Of a DNA stretch of 11,196 bases, positions 1-6,748 are shown piece after piece (the stretch's first letter is position 1; every line of letters begins with the position of its first letter). Where the stretch lies: positions 1 through 11,196 of the forward strand of contig SKWJ01000141.1 in the NCBI GenBank assembly GCA_007128995.1. The letters run 5' to 3'. The DNA comes from Paracoccaceae bacterium. Its GTDB lineage: Bacteria > Pseudomonadota > Alphaproteobacteria > Rhodobacterales > Rhodobacteraceae. Below the pieces are notes generated by a model, which searched no databases, was not told where the DNA came from, and worked only from the letters and a program-made list of their open reading frames with translations. Made by a program: the position numbers and the translations under genes.

Positions 1-758
1 AATTTCGGATCATCAATGCCATAGCGATCCCGGCAGATTTCATCCCAAAGATCTACGAAAGCCCGCATCTTGCACAGTTCAGTGACAAAGCGGATGCCTG
101 CATTCACAAAGAACGAAATCCGCCCAACCATTTGCGGAAAGTTCTCTGCCGGAACCTTGGTTTTCAGATCGTCCAGAACCGCACAGGCTGTTGCCAGCGC
201 AAAGGCCAGTTCCTGTTCCGGCGTCGCGCCGGCTTCCTGCAAATGATAGGAGCAGACATTCATCGGGTTCCATTTGGGCAGATGCGCGCGCGTATAGGCT
301 GCGACATCCGTGATCATGCGCAGGCTGGGCTCTGGCGGGCAGATATAGGTCCCGCGCGAGAGGTATTCCTTGATCAGGTCGTTCTGAACTGTCCCATTCA
401 GCTGCGAGATATCGGCCCCCTGCTCTTCTGCGACGGCAATATAAAGCGCCAGAAGCCATGGCGCGGTCGCATTGATTGTCATGGAGGTGTTCATCTGTTC
501 CAGCGGAATCTGGTCAAACAGCATCCGCATATCTTCAAGATGGCAGACTGGCACCCCCACCTTGCCGACCTCGCCGCGCGCGAGTTCATGATCGCTGTCA
601 TAGCCTGTCTGCGTCGGAAGATCGAAGGCCACCGAAAGCCCTGTCTGTCCTTTGGACAGATTGGTGCGGTAAAGTGCGTTCGAGGCCTTGGCCGTGGAAT
701 GGCCCGCATAGGTACGAAAAAGCCATGGCTTGTCGCGCTGTGGCGTGGAATCGGACAT
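1..758 (-). CDS. ecm: Ethylmalonyl-CoA mutase, N-terminal part (cut by left window edge)
   Basis: Adenosylcobalamin-dependent mutase that converts (2R)-ethylmalonyl-CoA to (2S)-methylsuccinyl-CoA in the cytosolic ethylmalonyl-CoA pathway of acetyl-CoA assimilation. The 252 residues visible are the start of the substrate-binding TIM barrel; the family is roughly 650 aa, so the rest of the barrel and the C-terminal B12 domain lie outside the window. The stretch WLFRTYAGHSTAKASNALYR (residues 12-31), followed by FDLPTQTGYDSDH at 45-57, is typical of the Ecm/MeaA branch; methylmalonyl-CoA mutases usually have an AFDLATHRGYDSD-like sequence there. NPMNVCSYHLQEAGATPEQE further on also fits. The ATG at 758-756 follows an AGGGGGA ribosome site at normal spacing and matches the family N-terminus. 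The preceding gene on this strand is a broken phosphotransferase, 116 bp upstream, so ecm probably has its own promoter. Methylmalonyl- or isobutyryl-CoA mutase is the alternative and is less likely on motif. Confidence 0.93.
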   Translation of the reverse strand, partial: MSDSTPQRDKPWLFRTYAGHSTAKASNALYRTNLSKGQTGLSVAFDLPTQTGYDSDHELARGEVGKVGVPVCHLEDMRMLFDQIPLEQMNTSMTINATAPWLLALYIAVAEEQGADISQLNGTVQNDLIKEYLSRGTYICPPEPSLRMITDVAAYTRAHLPKWNPMNVCSYHLQEAGATPEQELAFALATACAVLDDLKTKVPAENFPQMVGRISFFVNAGIRFVTELCKMRAFVDLWDEICRDRYGIDDPK

Positions 759-819
759 GAGCAGTCCCCCTATAGGTCAGCAATATTCTTTCCAAACCGA
801 TGCGGCAGACGCAATATAA

Positions 820-825
820 TGTCAA
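820..825 (-). promoter_or_regulatory. Possible -35 box upstream of ecm
   Basis: On the minus strand a perfect TTGACA lies 62 nt upstream of the ecm start codon, in the 116-bp gap after the phosphotransferase gene. The hexamer 17 nt downstream, CATCGG, is a poor -10 match. A TATATT sits directly after the box (818-813), too close to pair with it and more likely the -10 of another start. The gap is AT-richer than its surroundings, which fits a promoter, but the exact elements are uncertain. Confidence 0.28.
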
Positions 826-874
826 GTCGAAATCGCTGCAATGCGGCGAAAGCCGAAAACGACGTGACACCCGC

Positions 875-1882
875 TCAGGCGCGGATGCGACCTAGCCAGC
901 TTTCCGCAAGCTCTGCACTGCCGGATGCGAAACTTGGGGCAAGGGCCTGAGGTTCGGGGGCATCTGCATGCGATCCGATCCAGGCCAACAGTGCCAGACG
1001 GCGCAGCATGATGAAGGTATCAATCTCGGCCTCCTCTGCATGGGACAGGTGCTGAACCTTGCGATACCCCTGCAACCATGCAGATTTCAGTTCTGGTATG
1101 GTGGGGTCCGTCTCGAAAAAACTGATGGCCGCTGCAAAGTCATAGAGAAACCAGCCAAACCCACAGTCGTCAAAGTCGATCACGCGCGTCACATCGCCGT
1201 CCACCAGAAGATTTGCCAGTCGCATATCCGCATGGATCAGGCCAAAACGCGCTGCCCCCTTCCCGAAACTGGACAAACGCGCGCAAACTGTTTTCTCGGC
1301 CCGCTCCAGCAGCGCCCGAATGGCCGGATCGACATGGGGTGCGTCGCGCCAATTGCCCCAGATCGGCGTGTCGCCGAAGACCGCGTCCTCATCCCATGCC
1401 AGACGCCGAAACCCGATTGGCCGCGACCATCGCATGGCATGGCGATGCATACGCGCGGCAATTTCACCAAGGCGCATGAAAGCCGGGCGCAACGCCGCAT
1501 CTGCCTTGGGCGCCTGCCCCGGAATAAAGTGAAACAGAACCAGAAACCGGGGCGGCACTTGCCCGTCAAGGCCAAGTTCCTGAATAGCCGCCCCGTCATG
1601 CCCGATGATATACCGGGGCGTCTAGACAACCCCATCGCGGTGCAACGCATCCATCCACGCCAGTTCGCTAGAGATCGCTGCACGGCCGTGATACCCGGCA
1701 CGGTGCACGCGCAGAACAGCCCGGAACCCGTTTGGCGCTTCCACCAGAAAACTGTGATTCTCGGACAGGTTGATCAGACGCGCTGTCGCATCAGCAGGGA
1801 TCGGCCATCGCGATAGGGCAGACTGGGCAAGCTGCCCGACAAGAGCGTCGTGCCGTGCAATTGGCCCGTCTGGCCCTGCCAT
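875..1882 (-). pseudogene. APH-fold phosphotransferase (COG2334-like) interrupted by an in-frame amber codon
   Basis: Reading from ATG 1882, this frame encodes an aminoglycoside-phosphotransferase/choline-kinase-fold protein of about 335 residues, but codon 87 is TAG (1624-1622). No frameshift is involved: the same frame continues straight through as TPRYIIGHDGA and into the kinase C-lobe. The N-lobe carries INLSENHSFLVEAP and RAVLRVHRAGYH, with a nucleotide-binding strand and likely lysine/arginine pocket. The C-lobe has the catalytic loop HADMRLANLL (Brenner H-x-D-x4-N) and the metal-binding IDFDD, so both halves look intact apart from the stop. This fold phosphorylates small molecules such as homoserine or choline, or proteins (SrkA/RdoA); the substrate here is unknown. 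A longer GTG start at 1948 is possible, but the ATG has a better GGGGA site and the GTG sits beside a hairpin. The C-lobe might restart at GTG 1558. The gene could be a recent pseudogene, a read-through gene, or a sequencing error. Confidence 0.8.
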
Positions 1883-1949
1883 TGCTTCCAGTCCCCATTC
1901 TGCGCCTGCCGGACGTTTCTTAACGCGGGCAGATTGCGCCGTAAACACC

Positions 1950-1963
1950 GCCGCAGTAGCGGC
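1950..1963. repeat. Small inverted repeat between pobA and the phosphotransferase gene
   Basis: GCCGC and GCGGC arms of 5 bp flank the tetraloop AGTA. It lies in the 153-bp gap between the pobA stop and ATG 1882. On the transcribed (minus) strand it is followed by GGTGTTTACGG, which has only a short T run, so it could be a weak attenuator or terminator after pobA but is not a convincing one. Confidence 0.3.
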
Positions 1964-2035
1964 AGGTTTGTCGTTTTGCCTCTGAATTTGCTACCCTTGC
2001 GCGACACCCGGCTTTCAAGAGCTGCCTGCGATCCG

Positions 2036-3205
2036 TCAGTAGGGCAGACCTACATAGTTCTCTGCAAACAGGCGCTGCGCCGTCGGGTTTGACGCGAGTT
2101 GCATCAACTCTACACGCTGCATTTCGCGGTCATAGGCAGTGTGTTCCGGAAAATGGTGCATCATTGTCGTCACCGACCATGAAAAGCGCATCGCCTGCCA
2201 GACGCGCGCCAGCGCCTTCTGCGAATAATCTTCCAGCCCGGTGCTGTCGGACTGATCATAATGCGCGATGAAGCCTTCACTGAGATAATGAACATCCGAG
2301 GCGGCCAGATTCAGCCCCTTCGCGCCTGTTGGCGGAACAATATGCGCGGCATCGCCGCACAGAAAAAGTGCGCCGTGGCGCATCGGCTCGGTTACAAAAC
2401 TGCGCAGCGGTGCGATCGACTTTTCGATCGACGGCCCGGTGACCAGCCCCTCCGCGACATCTTGCGGCAGACGGGCGCGCAATTCGCTCCAGAACGCGTC
2501 ATCCGACCAATCCTCGACCCGGTCGGACAGCGGAACCTGAACATAGTAGCGCGACAGCATCGGATTGCGCATAGAGGCAAGGGCAAAACCGCGCGGATGA
2601 TTGGCATAGATCAGTTCTTCATGCAGTGGCGGCGTCTCTGACAGAACTCCCAGCCAGCCAAAGGGGTAGATCTTCTCATATTCTTTCCGGACAGCCTGCG
2701 GGATCGACTTCCGGCTGACACCATGAAAGCCATCACAGCCTGCGATGAAGTCACACTCCAGCCGATGCGCCGCGCCATCAAGATCATAGGTCACGTAGGG
2801 TTTCGACGTCTCGATATCATGCAGGACGACATTTTCGACGCCATGTATATGGGTCGCACCCAAGCCATCCTGCGCGGCATAGAGGTCGCGCGTCACTTCT
2901 GTCTGACCATAGACCATCACCTCTGCGCCGCAGGCCTCGGCGAAGTCTACGCGGATCATCTGCTGGTCATGGGTCAGGTAGCATCCGCAATGGGGCTGGC
3001 CGTTCTTCATCATCCGGGCAGAAGCGCCGGCGCGCTGAAGCAGATCGACTGTGCCGCGTTCCAGCACACCGGCGCGGATGCGCGACAGAACATAGTCGCG
3101 GCTCTGACGTTCCAGAACGACTGTTTCGACGCCCTTCTGATTAAGAAGTTGTGACAATAGCAGGCCCGCTGGCCCCCCTCCGATGATCGCGACTTGTGTG
3201 CGCAT
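2036..3205 (-). CDS. pobA: 4-hydroxybenzoate 3-monooxygenase (p-hydroxybenzoate hydroxylase)
   Basis: Flavin monooxygenase that uses NAD(P)H and O2 to convert 4-hydroxybenzoate to protocatechuate, the entry to the beta-ketoadipate pathway; cytosolic. The 389-aa length is close to the usual 390-394. The FAD dinucleotide motif GGGPAG is at residues 9-14, the DG motif CDGFHGVSR at 157-165, and the GD motif with flavin contacts GDAAHIVPPTGAKGLNLA at about 284-301. Residues matching the substrate pocket of the Pseudomonas enzyme are present with an offset of one: Tyr200, Ser211, Arg213, Arg219, Tyr221 and Tyr384. The conserved end ENYVGLPY is reached directly before the TGA. The start at 3205 has a GGAG six bases upstream and leaves a clean divergent gap with pobR. 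It is probably induced by 4-hydroxybenzoate through the neighbouring regulator. Other aromatic-ring hydroxylases are unlikely given the full set of pocket residues. Confidence 0.97.
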   Translation of the reverse strand: MRTQVAIIGGGPAGLLLSQLLNQKGVETVVLERQSRDYVLSRIRAGVLERGTVDLLQRAGASARMMKNGQPHCGCYLTHDQQMIRVDFAEACGAEVMVYGQTEVTRDLYAAQDGLGATHIHGVENVVLHDIETSKPYVTYDLDGAAHRLECDFIAGCDGFHGVSRKSIPQAVRKEYEKIYPFGWLGVLSETPPLHEELIYANHPRGFALASMRNPMLSRYYVQVPLSDRVEDWSDDAFWSELRARLPQDVAEGLVTGPSIEKSIAPLRSFVTEPMRHGALFLCGDAAHIVPPTGAKGLNLAASDVHYLSEGFIAHYDQSDSTGLEDYSQKALARVWQAMRFSWSVTTMMHHFPEHTAYDREMQRVELMQLASNPTAQRLFAENYVGLPY

Positions 3206-3234
3206 GCGTTACTCCAAACCCACATTTCCGGCAC

Positions 3235-3262
3235 ATCATATCGCTGCGGGCCGCAGGTGGAA
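3235..3262 (-). promoter_or_regulatory. Candidate pobA promoter
   Basis: On the minus strand TTCCAC (3262-3257) and TATGAT (3240-3235) are separated by 16 nt. The -10 matches the consensus at five of six positions; the -35 is weak, as is usual for activator-dependent promoters. Transcription would start near 3228, giving a leader of about 23 nt with the GGAG ribosome site before the pobA ATG. A perfect palindrome fills most of the spacer. This is a sequence-only prediction. Confidence 0.45.
3244..3256. promoter_or_regulatory. Palindrome in the pobA-pobR gap, possible operator
   Basis: CTGCGG-G-CCGCAG is a perfect 6-bp inverted repeat around one central base. It lies between the -35 and -10 boxes proposed for pobA and 41 bp upstream of the pobR start codon. 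Its place in the divergent gap suggests a regulator site shared by both genes. AraC proteins usually bind longer direct repeats, so a different regulator, or a chance GC-rich palindrome, is also possible. Confidence 0.4.
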
Positions 3263-3297
3263 TGGACGCATTCCCCGAAAGATGGTACTATTCAGAC

Positions 3298-4209
3298 ATG
3301 TCAACTCGGACCGAGATACCTGCTTTCCAGCTATACGGGGAACATATCGCCTTCCCTGATATCTTGCACATGGAACAGATCCGTGACCGGGCAGCGGGGT
3401 TTGACTGGATCATAAAACCACATCGGCACACACATATTTTCCAATTGTTTATGCTATTTTCCGGCGATCTTACCTTTCAGCTGGATGGAGGTTGCATTCC
3501 GATTGCGCCGCCGGTTGCGTTGGGTGTGCCGCCAGGATCGGCACATGGTTTCCGGTTTTCATCTGACACGGAAGGCTGGGTGATCAGCCTGCCATGTCAG
3601 CATTATCCCGACCTGTTCGGATCAGAGGCTGAGCTTGCCAAACCACTGTCAGCGCCCCTGATCACGACCCCGCCACAGTCCATGGACAAGGTCGTCGCGG
3701 CGCTGTTCACGACATGGCAAGGCAACAGCGTATTCCGCAGAACGCAATTGCGCTGCCAACTGGGGCTGATCTTGTCGGAACTCGTGGGCGCGGCCCCGAC
3801 GACAGAGGGTGCACCCGCACGCCCCGATGCCCGGATCGCCCGGTTTCAGGCCCTGATTGGCGCGCAAGCTGTCAATCATTGGCCGATCTCGGCCTATGCC
3901 GAGGCCCTGGGTCTGTCTGAACGCACATTGGGGCGATTGTGCAAGACGCATACTGGCCTGGGCGCACGCGACATGATTGAAGCGCATCTGATGCACGAAG
4001 CGTCGCGGCTTCTTGCCTATACACAGATGAGTGCGCAATCCGTGGCGCATGCCCTGGGGTTTGACGACGCAAGCTATTTCAGCCGCCGCTTCCGTCGGTT
4101 CTCGGGCCTGTCACCCTCCGCATATCGGCGCAAACTTGAACATCCCGTGCTTCAGCGCAGCGAAACACTGCGCACCGGGGACCGCGGACACCAAACAGAT
4201 CTCGCGTGA
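3298..4209 (+). CDS. pobR: AraC-family transcriptional regulator of pobA
   Basis: A 303-aa AraC/XylS-type regulator transcribed away from pobA, the arrangement known for AraC-type PobR activators in other alphaproteobacteria, where 4-hydroxybenzoate is the inducer. The N-terminal half carries a cupin-like effector domain with the histidine-rich strand PHRHTHIFQLFMLFSG at about 41-56 and PPGSAHGFRF at 78-87. The C-terminal two-helix-turn-helix domain spans about 196-280. Its first helix pair is ISAYAEALGLSERTLGRLC, and the second carries the family signature ending in YFSRRFRRFSGLSPSAYRR. The ATG at 3298 was chosen because the downstream FRLYGE-like opening fits PobR proteins, and earlier starts at 3196 or 3262 would overlap pobA or add an unlikely extension. 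The ribosome site is weak. The last 23 residues after the DNA-binding domain look unstructured. The specific regulator role is inferred from position and overall resemblance. Confidence 0.88.
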   Translation: MSTRTEIPAFQLYGEHIAFPDILHMEQIRDRAAGFDWIIKPHRHTHIFQLFMLFSGDLTFQLDGGCIPIAPPVALGVPPGSAHGFRFSSDTEGWVISLPCQHYPDLFGSEAELAKPLSAPLITTPPQSMDKVVAALFTTWQGNSVFRRTQLRCQLGLILSELVGAAPTTEGAPARPDARIARFQALIGAQAVNHWPISAYAEALGLSERTLGRLCKTHTGLGARDMIEAHLMHEASRLLAYTQMSAQSVAHALGFDDASYFSRRFRRFSGLSPSAYRRKLEHPVLQRSETLRTGDRGHQTDLA

Positions 4210-4279
4210 TGATCTTGTCTGCCCTGCCTTTCGCGGATCGGTGCGTTCTGATCAGCGTCGCATGGCGCGATTTGCCAAT

Positions 4280-5362
4280 TCAGAACCAGCGGCCAACGGC
4301 CAAGAGCGTGAGACTGCACGCCTCTGTTCCGCTGGACGCACAGACCCGCACCGCCTGAACCCCCTCGACCAGATCCGAAGTTGGAAGCGCCGAGGAAAAC
4401 AGCAGATGCCTGTCAAGCGCCTGCGCACTTTGTGATGTGGCATGGCCCGCAAGAGCAGGGAGCGCAGCAAAGGCAACTGGATAGTGCCAGACATGCGTGA
4501 GCGTGCGATACGGATTTTCGAAGGTTCCTGCGCCAAGCGCCGTGGGATCGCCGGCATTCAGTGTCGTCATGCAGATCTGCGTGCCATCGGCCAACCGCAA
4601 ATAGCTGCCATTGGCATTGGACCCGCGCTCAAGCACTGCTCCCGATGGCGCGCCCGCGATTTCGGCGACAGTGCCCAACAGGTTTCCCAGATGCAGGGCG
4701 GCCTGCCCTTCCACCATCAGCCCTTCGGGCAGGTGAACGCGGCCATCACTGGCCCCGACAACCAGCCCGTCACGCCAGACTGCGCCATCTGCCGAGACTT
4801 TGAAAGACAGATCATCCGTCCCGGCTGTCCCAATTTCGGCCCGGCCAGAAAACCCGGTCTGAAACAGCAGACTGGCTGTCTGGCCAGAGGTGGCCTTGTT
4901 CACCTTCACCTGATGACCCGCACCGTCATGCGTCAGAAGTGTGCCATCCCCTGACACGACCAGCGGGTTGGCAGCATCATGGCTGGCCCTGATCCCGACA
5001 CCGGGCAGGTTCTGCAGATCCCCCGGATCAGGAGCCACCCAGTTATTCCCGTCAAAGATCCGAAGCTCTGAACCCAGACTCGCGCGCCATCCGGGCCGGG
5101 GCGTGACAAATTCCCAGCCGCCCCCAAAACTGCGTTGGGCCAGCTTGCGCCCTTCGCCGTCCCAGTCGCCAACCGGCGTTGGGCCTAATGCCCAGATTTG
5201 CCCCAGCTCAGCGTCTATCGGCGGCACTGCCGCCTCGAACGCTTCCACTGTTAGCTGCACCAGCATATCCAGCCGCGCCAAGGCCTCGTTATGGGTGACA
5301 TGCTTCTGGGCCTGGGCAGGTTGCAGATACGGCAAGGACAATCTTGCAGAGAGTTCGGACAT
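4280..5362 (-). CDS. DUF2793 protein with tail-fibre-like C-terminus (orphan phage/GTA receptor-binding-type protein)
   Basis: A 360-aa protein in three parts. Residues 5-112 match the DUF2793 module (LSLPYLQPAQAQKHVTHNEA, then GQIWALGPTPVGDWDG and the FDGNNWV end). The middle, about 160-215, has a fibre-type stretch (TGFSGRAEIGTAGTDDLSFK, then VSADGAVWRDGLVV). The end, about 248-360, resembles gp53-like phage tail-fibre C-termini: GSNANGSYLRLADGTQIC, then WHYPVAFAALPALAGH and the closing AVGRWF. DUF2793 proteins occur near phage and gene-transfer-agent genes in Rhodobacteraceae, where related proteins act as virion head spikes or receptor binders. No signal peptide or membrane segment is seen. 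The ATG at 5362 has AAGG six bases upstream. It follows the flavoprotein gene on the same strand after 101 bp and converges with pobR across 70 bp without a clear terminator. No other structural phage gene is nearby. Function is inferred from domain resemblance only. Confidence 0.82.
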   Translation of the reverse strand: MSELSARLSLPYLQPAQAQKHVTHNEALARLDMLVQLTVEAFEAAVPPIDAELGQIWALGPTPVGDWDGEGRKLAQRSFGGGWEFVTPRPGWRASLGSELRIFDGNNWVAPDPGDLQNLPGVGIRASHDAANPLVVSGDGTLLTHDGAGHQVKVNKATSGQTASLLFQTGFSGRAEIGTAGTDDLSFKVSADGAVWRDGLVVGASDGRVHLPEGLMVEGQAALHLGNLLGTVAEIAGAPSGAVLERGSNANGSYLRLADGTQICMTTLNAGDPTALGAGTFENPYRTLTHVWHYPVAFAALPALAGHATSQSAQALDRHLLFSSALPTSDLVEGVQAVRVCASSGTEACSLTLLAVGRWF

Positions 5363-5463
5363 CAGCCACCTTCTGATTTGTCAGAGTTGAACGCGGACAC
5401 TACCGCGAAGGGCTGAATGTCGGCTGAACCCAGCGTGCGTTGCGCCCGAGGGATAACAGCAGA

Positions 5464-6639
5464 TCAGCCGTAGCGCGCTGCATGTGCACCTGCCCAGCGG
5501 CCTGTTGCAAGACAGGCCGTCAGAAGGTAGCCGCCTGTCGGCGCGGTCCAGTCAAGCATCTCTCCTGCCACGAAAACGCCGGGCCAGTTGCGCAGCATCA
5601 GCGTTTCCGTCACGCCTGCCTGCATTACCCCACCCGAGGTGGAAATTGCCTCATCTATCGGAAACGGTGCCCGCAGGGGCAGCGGGACGGATTTCAGACG
5701 GCCCGCAAGCATCAAAGGCTCTGCGGGCAAGGGGCGCGCGGTTTCCATAAGCAGCGCAAGGCGCGTTCCTGTCAGCCCCAGCGCACGGCGCAGCCGGTTG
5801 GTGGTCGACAGTTTGCGCGGTTGGCGCGCAAGCTTTGCAGCGATCTCTGTGGTCGAAAGATCGGGAAACAGGTCGATCTGCACCTGCTCTCCATCCAGAA
5901 CAGCCTCTGACAGGGCGTAGATACCGCCACCTTCCACGCCGCGACGGGTTATCACGAATTCTGCACGCACGCACTGCGCCCCCGCATGCAGCATGACAGC
6001 CTTCACCGGCTGACCGTGCAGCGAATCCATATGATCCGACCAGTTCACGTGAAAACCAATATTGGCTGGCCTGAAGGGTGCCAGCGGCACACCCTTCGTC
6101 AGCAGATGCTCTGTCCAGAAACCATCCGATCCAAGCCGCGCCCAGCTTGCGCCGCCAAGCGCAAGGATGCAGACACGGGGCATCAGGGAACACGGGCCGC
6201 CAGGGCTTGCGAACTCGAACCCGTTGCCCAGCCAACGCCAACCGCGCCGCAAGGTCACGTTGCGGCGCTCCAGCCGGGCAAGCCATGCGCGCAGCAGCGG
6301 GGATGCTTTCATCGCACGGGGAAACACCCGCCCCGACGACCCAGTGAACAGCGCTTCTCCCAGACCCTCGGCCCAGTCTTTTATCTCGGCTGGTCCGAAG
6401 GCTTTCAGCATCGGATCCAGCCAGTCCGCAGCCCTGCCGTAAATAGCGATCTGTTCGTCCAGCGGGGCCGCATTCATCAGATTCAGTCCCGACTTACCCG
6501 CCATCAGGAACTTGCGGGCGGGCGATGGTTTCGACTCGCAGATCACCACATGACGCCCTGCCTGCGACAGGGCTTCGGCGGCCATCAGACCTGCCGGGCC
6601 TGCGCCAATCACCAGCGCATCGACCGCTTCCATTTGCAT
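5464..6639 (-). CDS. BaiN/HI0933-like FAD-dependent flavoprotein (TIGR03862 type)
   Basis: A 391-aa NAD(P)/FAD-dependent oxidoreductase-like protein; the physiological substrate of this family is not established. The N-terminal FAD-binding motif GAGPAG is at residues 12-17, followed by the acidic ribose-binding strand VVICES. The family block ARKFLMAGKSGLNLMNA is at about 41-57. The C-terminal FAD-binding block GEMLDWTAPTGGYLL is at 359-373, just before the end, as in the family. Length matches the usual 390-410. The ATG at 6639 was preferred over the upstream in-frame start at 6705 because it follows AAGGG at good spacing and puts the dinucleotide motif ten residues from the N-terminus, as in relatives; a second ATG lies at 6633. 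The gene is divergent from the EEP-fold gene across a 109-bp gap that carries an inverted repeat. Cytosolic, no membrane segments. Confidence 0.92.
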   Translation of the reverse strand: MQMEAVDALVIGAGPAGLMAAEALSQAGRHVVICESKPSPARKFLMAGKSGLNLMNAAPLDEQIAIYGRAADWLDPMLKAFGPAEIKDWAEGLGEALFTGSSGRVFPRAMKASPLLRAWLARLERRNVTLRRGWRWLGNGFEFASPGGPCSLMPRVCILALGGASWARLGSDGFWTEHLLTKGVPLAPFRPANIGFHVNWSDHMDSLHGQPVKAVMLHAGAQCVRAEFVITRRGVEGGGIYALSEAVLDGEQVQIDLFPDLSTTEIAAKLARQPRKLSTTNRLRRALGLTGTRLALLMETARPLPAEPLMLAGRLKSVPLPLRAPFPIDEAISTSGGVMQAGVTETLMLRNWPGVFVAGEMLDWTAPTGGYLLTACLATGRWAGAHAARYG

Positions 6640-6651
6640 CACAACGCCCTT

Positions 6652-6680
6652 TTGACGAAACTTTAATCCGGTTCTGATAT
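6652..6680 (+). promoter_or_regulatory. Candidate promoter for the EEP-fold gene
   Basis: TTGACG (6652-6657) and TGATAT (6675-6680) are 17 nt apart on the plus strand. The -35 matches consensus at five of six positions, while the -10 matches only three. Transcription would start near 6687, about 60 nt before the ATG at 6749. On the opposite strand a TACAAT (6684-6679) could serve as the -10 of the flavoprotein gene, so the two promoters may overlap. Confidence 0.38.
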
Positions 6681-6689
6681 TGTAGAACC
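6670..6689. repeat. Inverted repeat in the divergent flavoprotein/EEP promoter region
   Basis: GGTTCT (6670-6675) and AGAACC (6684-6689) form perfect 6-bp arms around 8 bp. The repeat covers the candidate -10 boxes of both divergent genes, a normal place for a repressor operator. It resembles but does not match the alphaproteobacterial LexA box, which has two GTTC words in the same orientation seven bases apart. Confidence 0.4.
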
Positions 6690-6748
6690 CGCTTCGAGAC
6701 CACATACTCTCTGGTAGTCCGAATGTTCAGCCCTTTGATCAGAGGCAC

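Noticed and set aside
815..820. Perfect TATAAT on the plus strand in the ecm upstream gap
   Set aside because: No acceptable -35 box at 16-18 nt, and transcription would run antisense into the phosphotransferase; AT-rich chance or part of the minus-strand promoter region.
132..950. Long plus-strand open frame (272 codons) opposite ecm
   Set aside because: It lies antisense to the clearly conserved ecm coding region, has no recognisable domain or ribosome site, and is an ordinary shadow of GC-rich coding DNA.
968..1816. Long plus-strand open frame (282 codons) opposite the phosphotransferase
   Set aside because: It is antisense to the kinase C-lobe with its catalytic motifs, and its translation is low-complexity and unlike any family I recognise.
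1883..1948. GTG start at 1948 giving 22 extra residues to the phosphotransferase
   Set aside because: No good ribosome site, adjacent to a hairpin, and the added residues do not resemble the family; kept only as an alternative.
3196..3297. Longer N-terminus for pobR starting at 3196 or 3262
   Set aside because: The first overlaps the pobA start, the second has its purine-rich stretch only two bases away, and the added residues do not look like PobR proteins.
4210..4279. Expected bidirectional terminator between convergent pobR and the DUF2793 gene
   Set aside because: No stem followed by a T run was found on either strand in these 70 bases.
5392..5407. Inverted repeat CGCGG-N6-CCGCG between the flavoprotein and DUF2793 genes
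   Set aside because: Could form a 5-bp hairpin, but there is no T tract on the transcribed strand; short GC repeats of this kind are common by chance.
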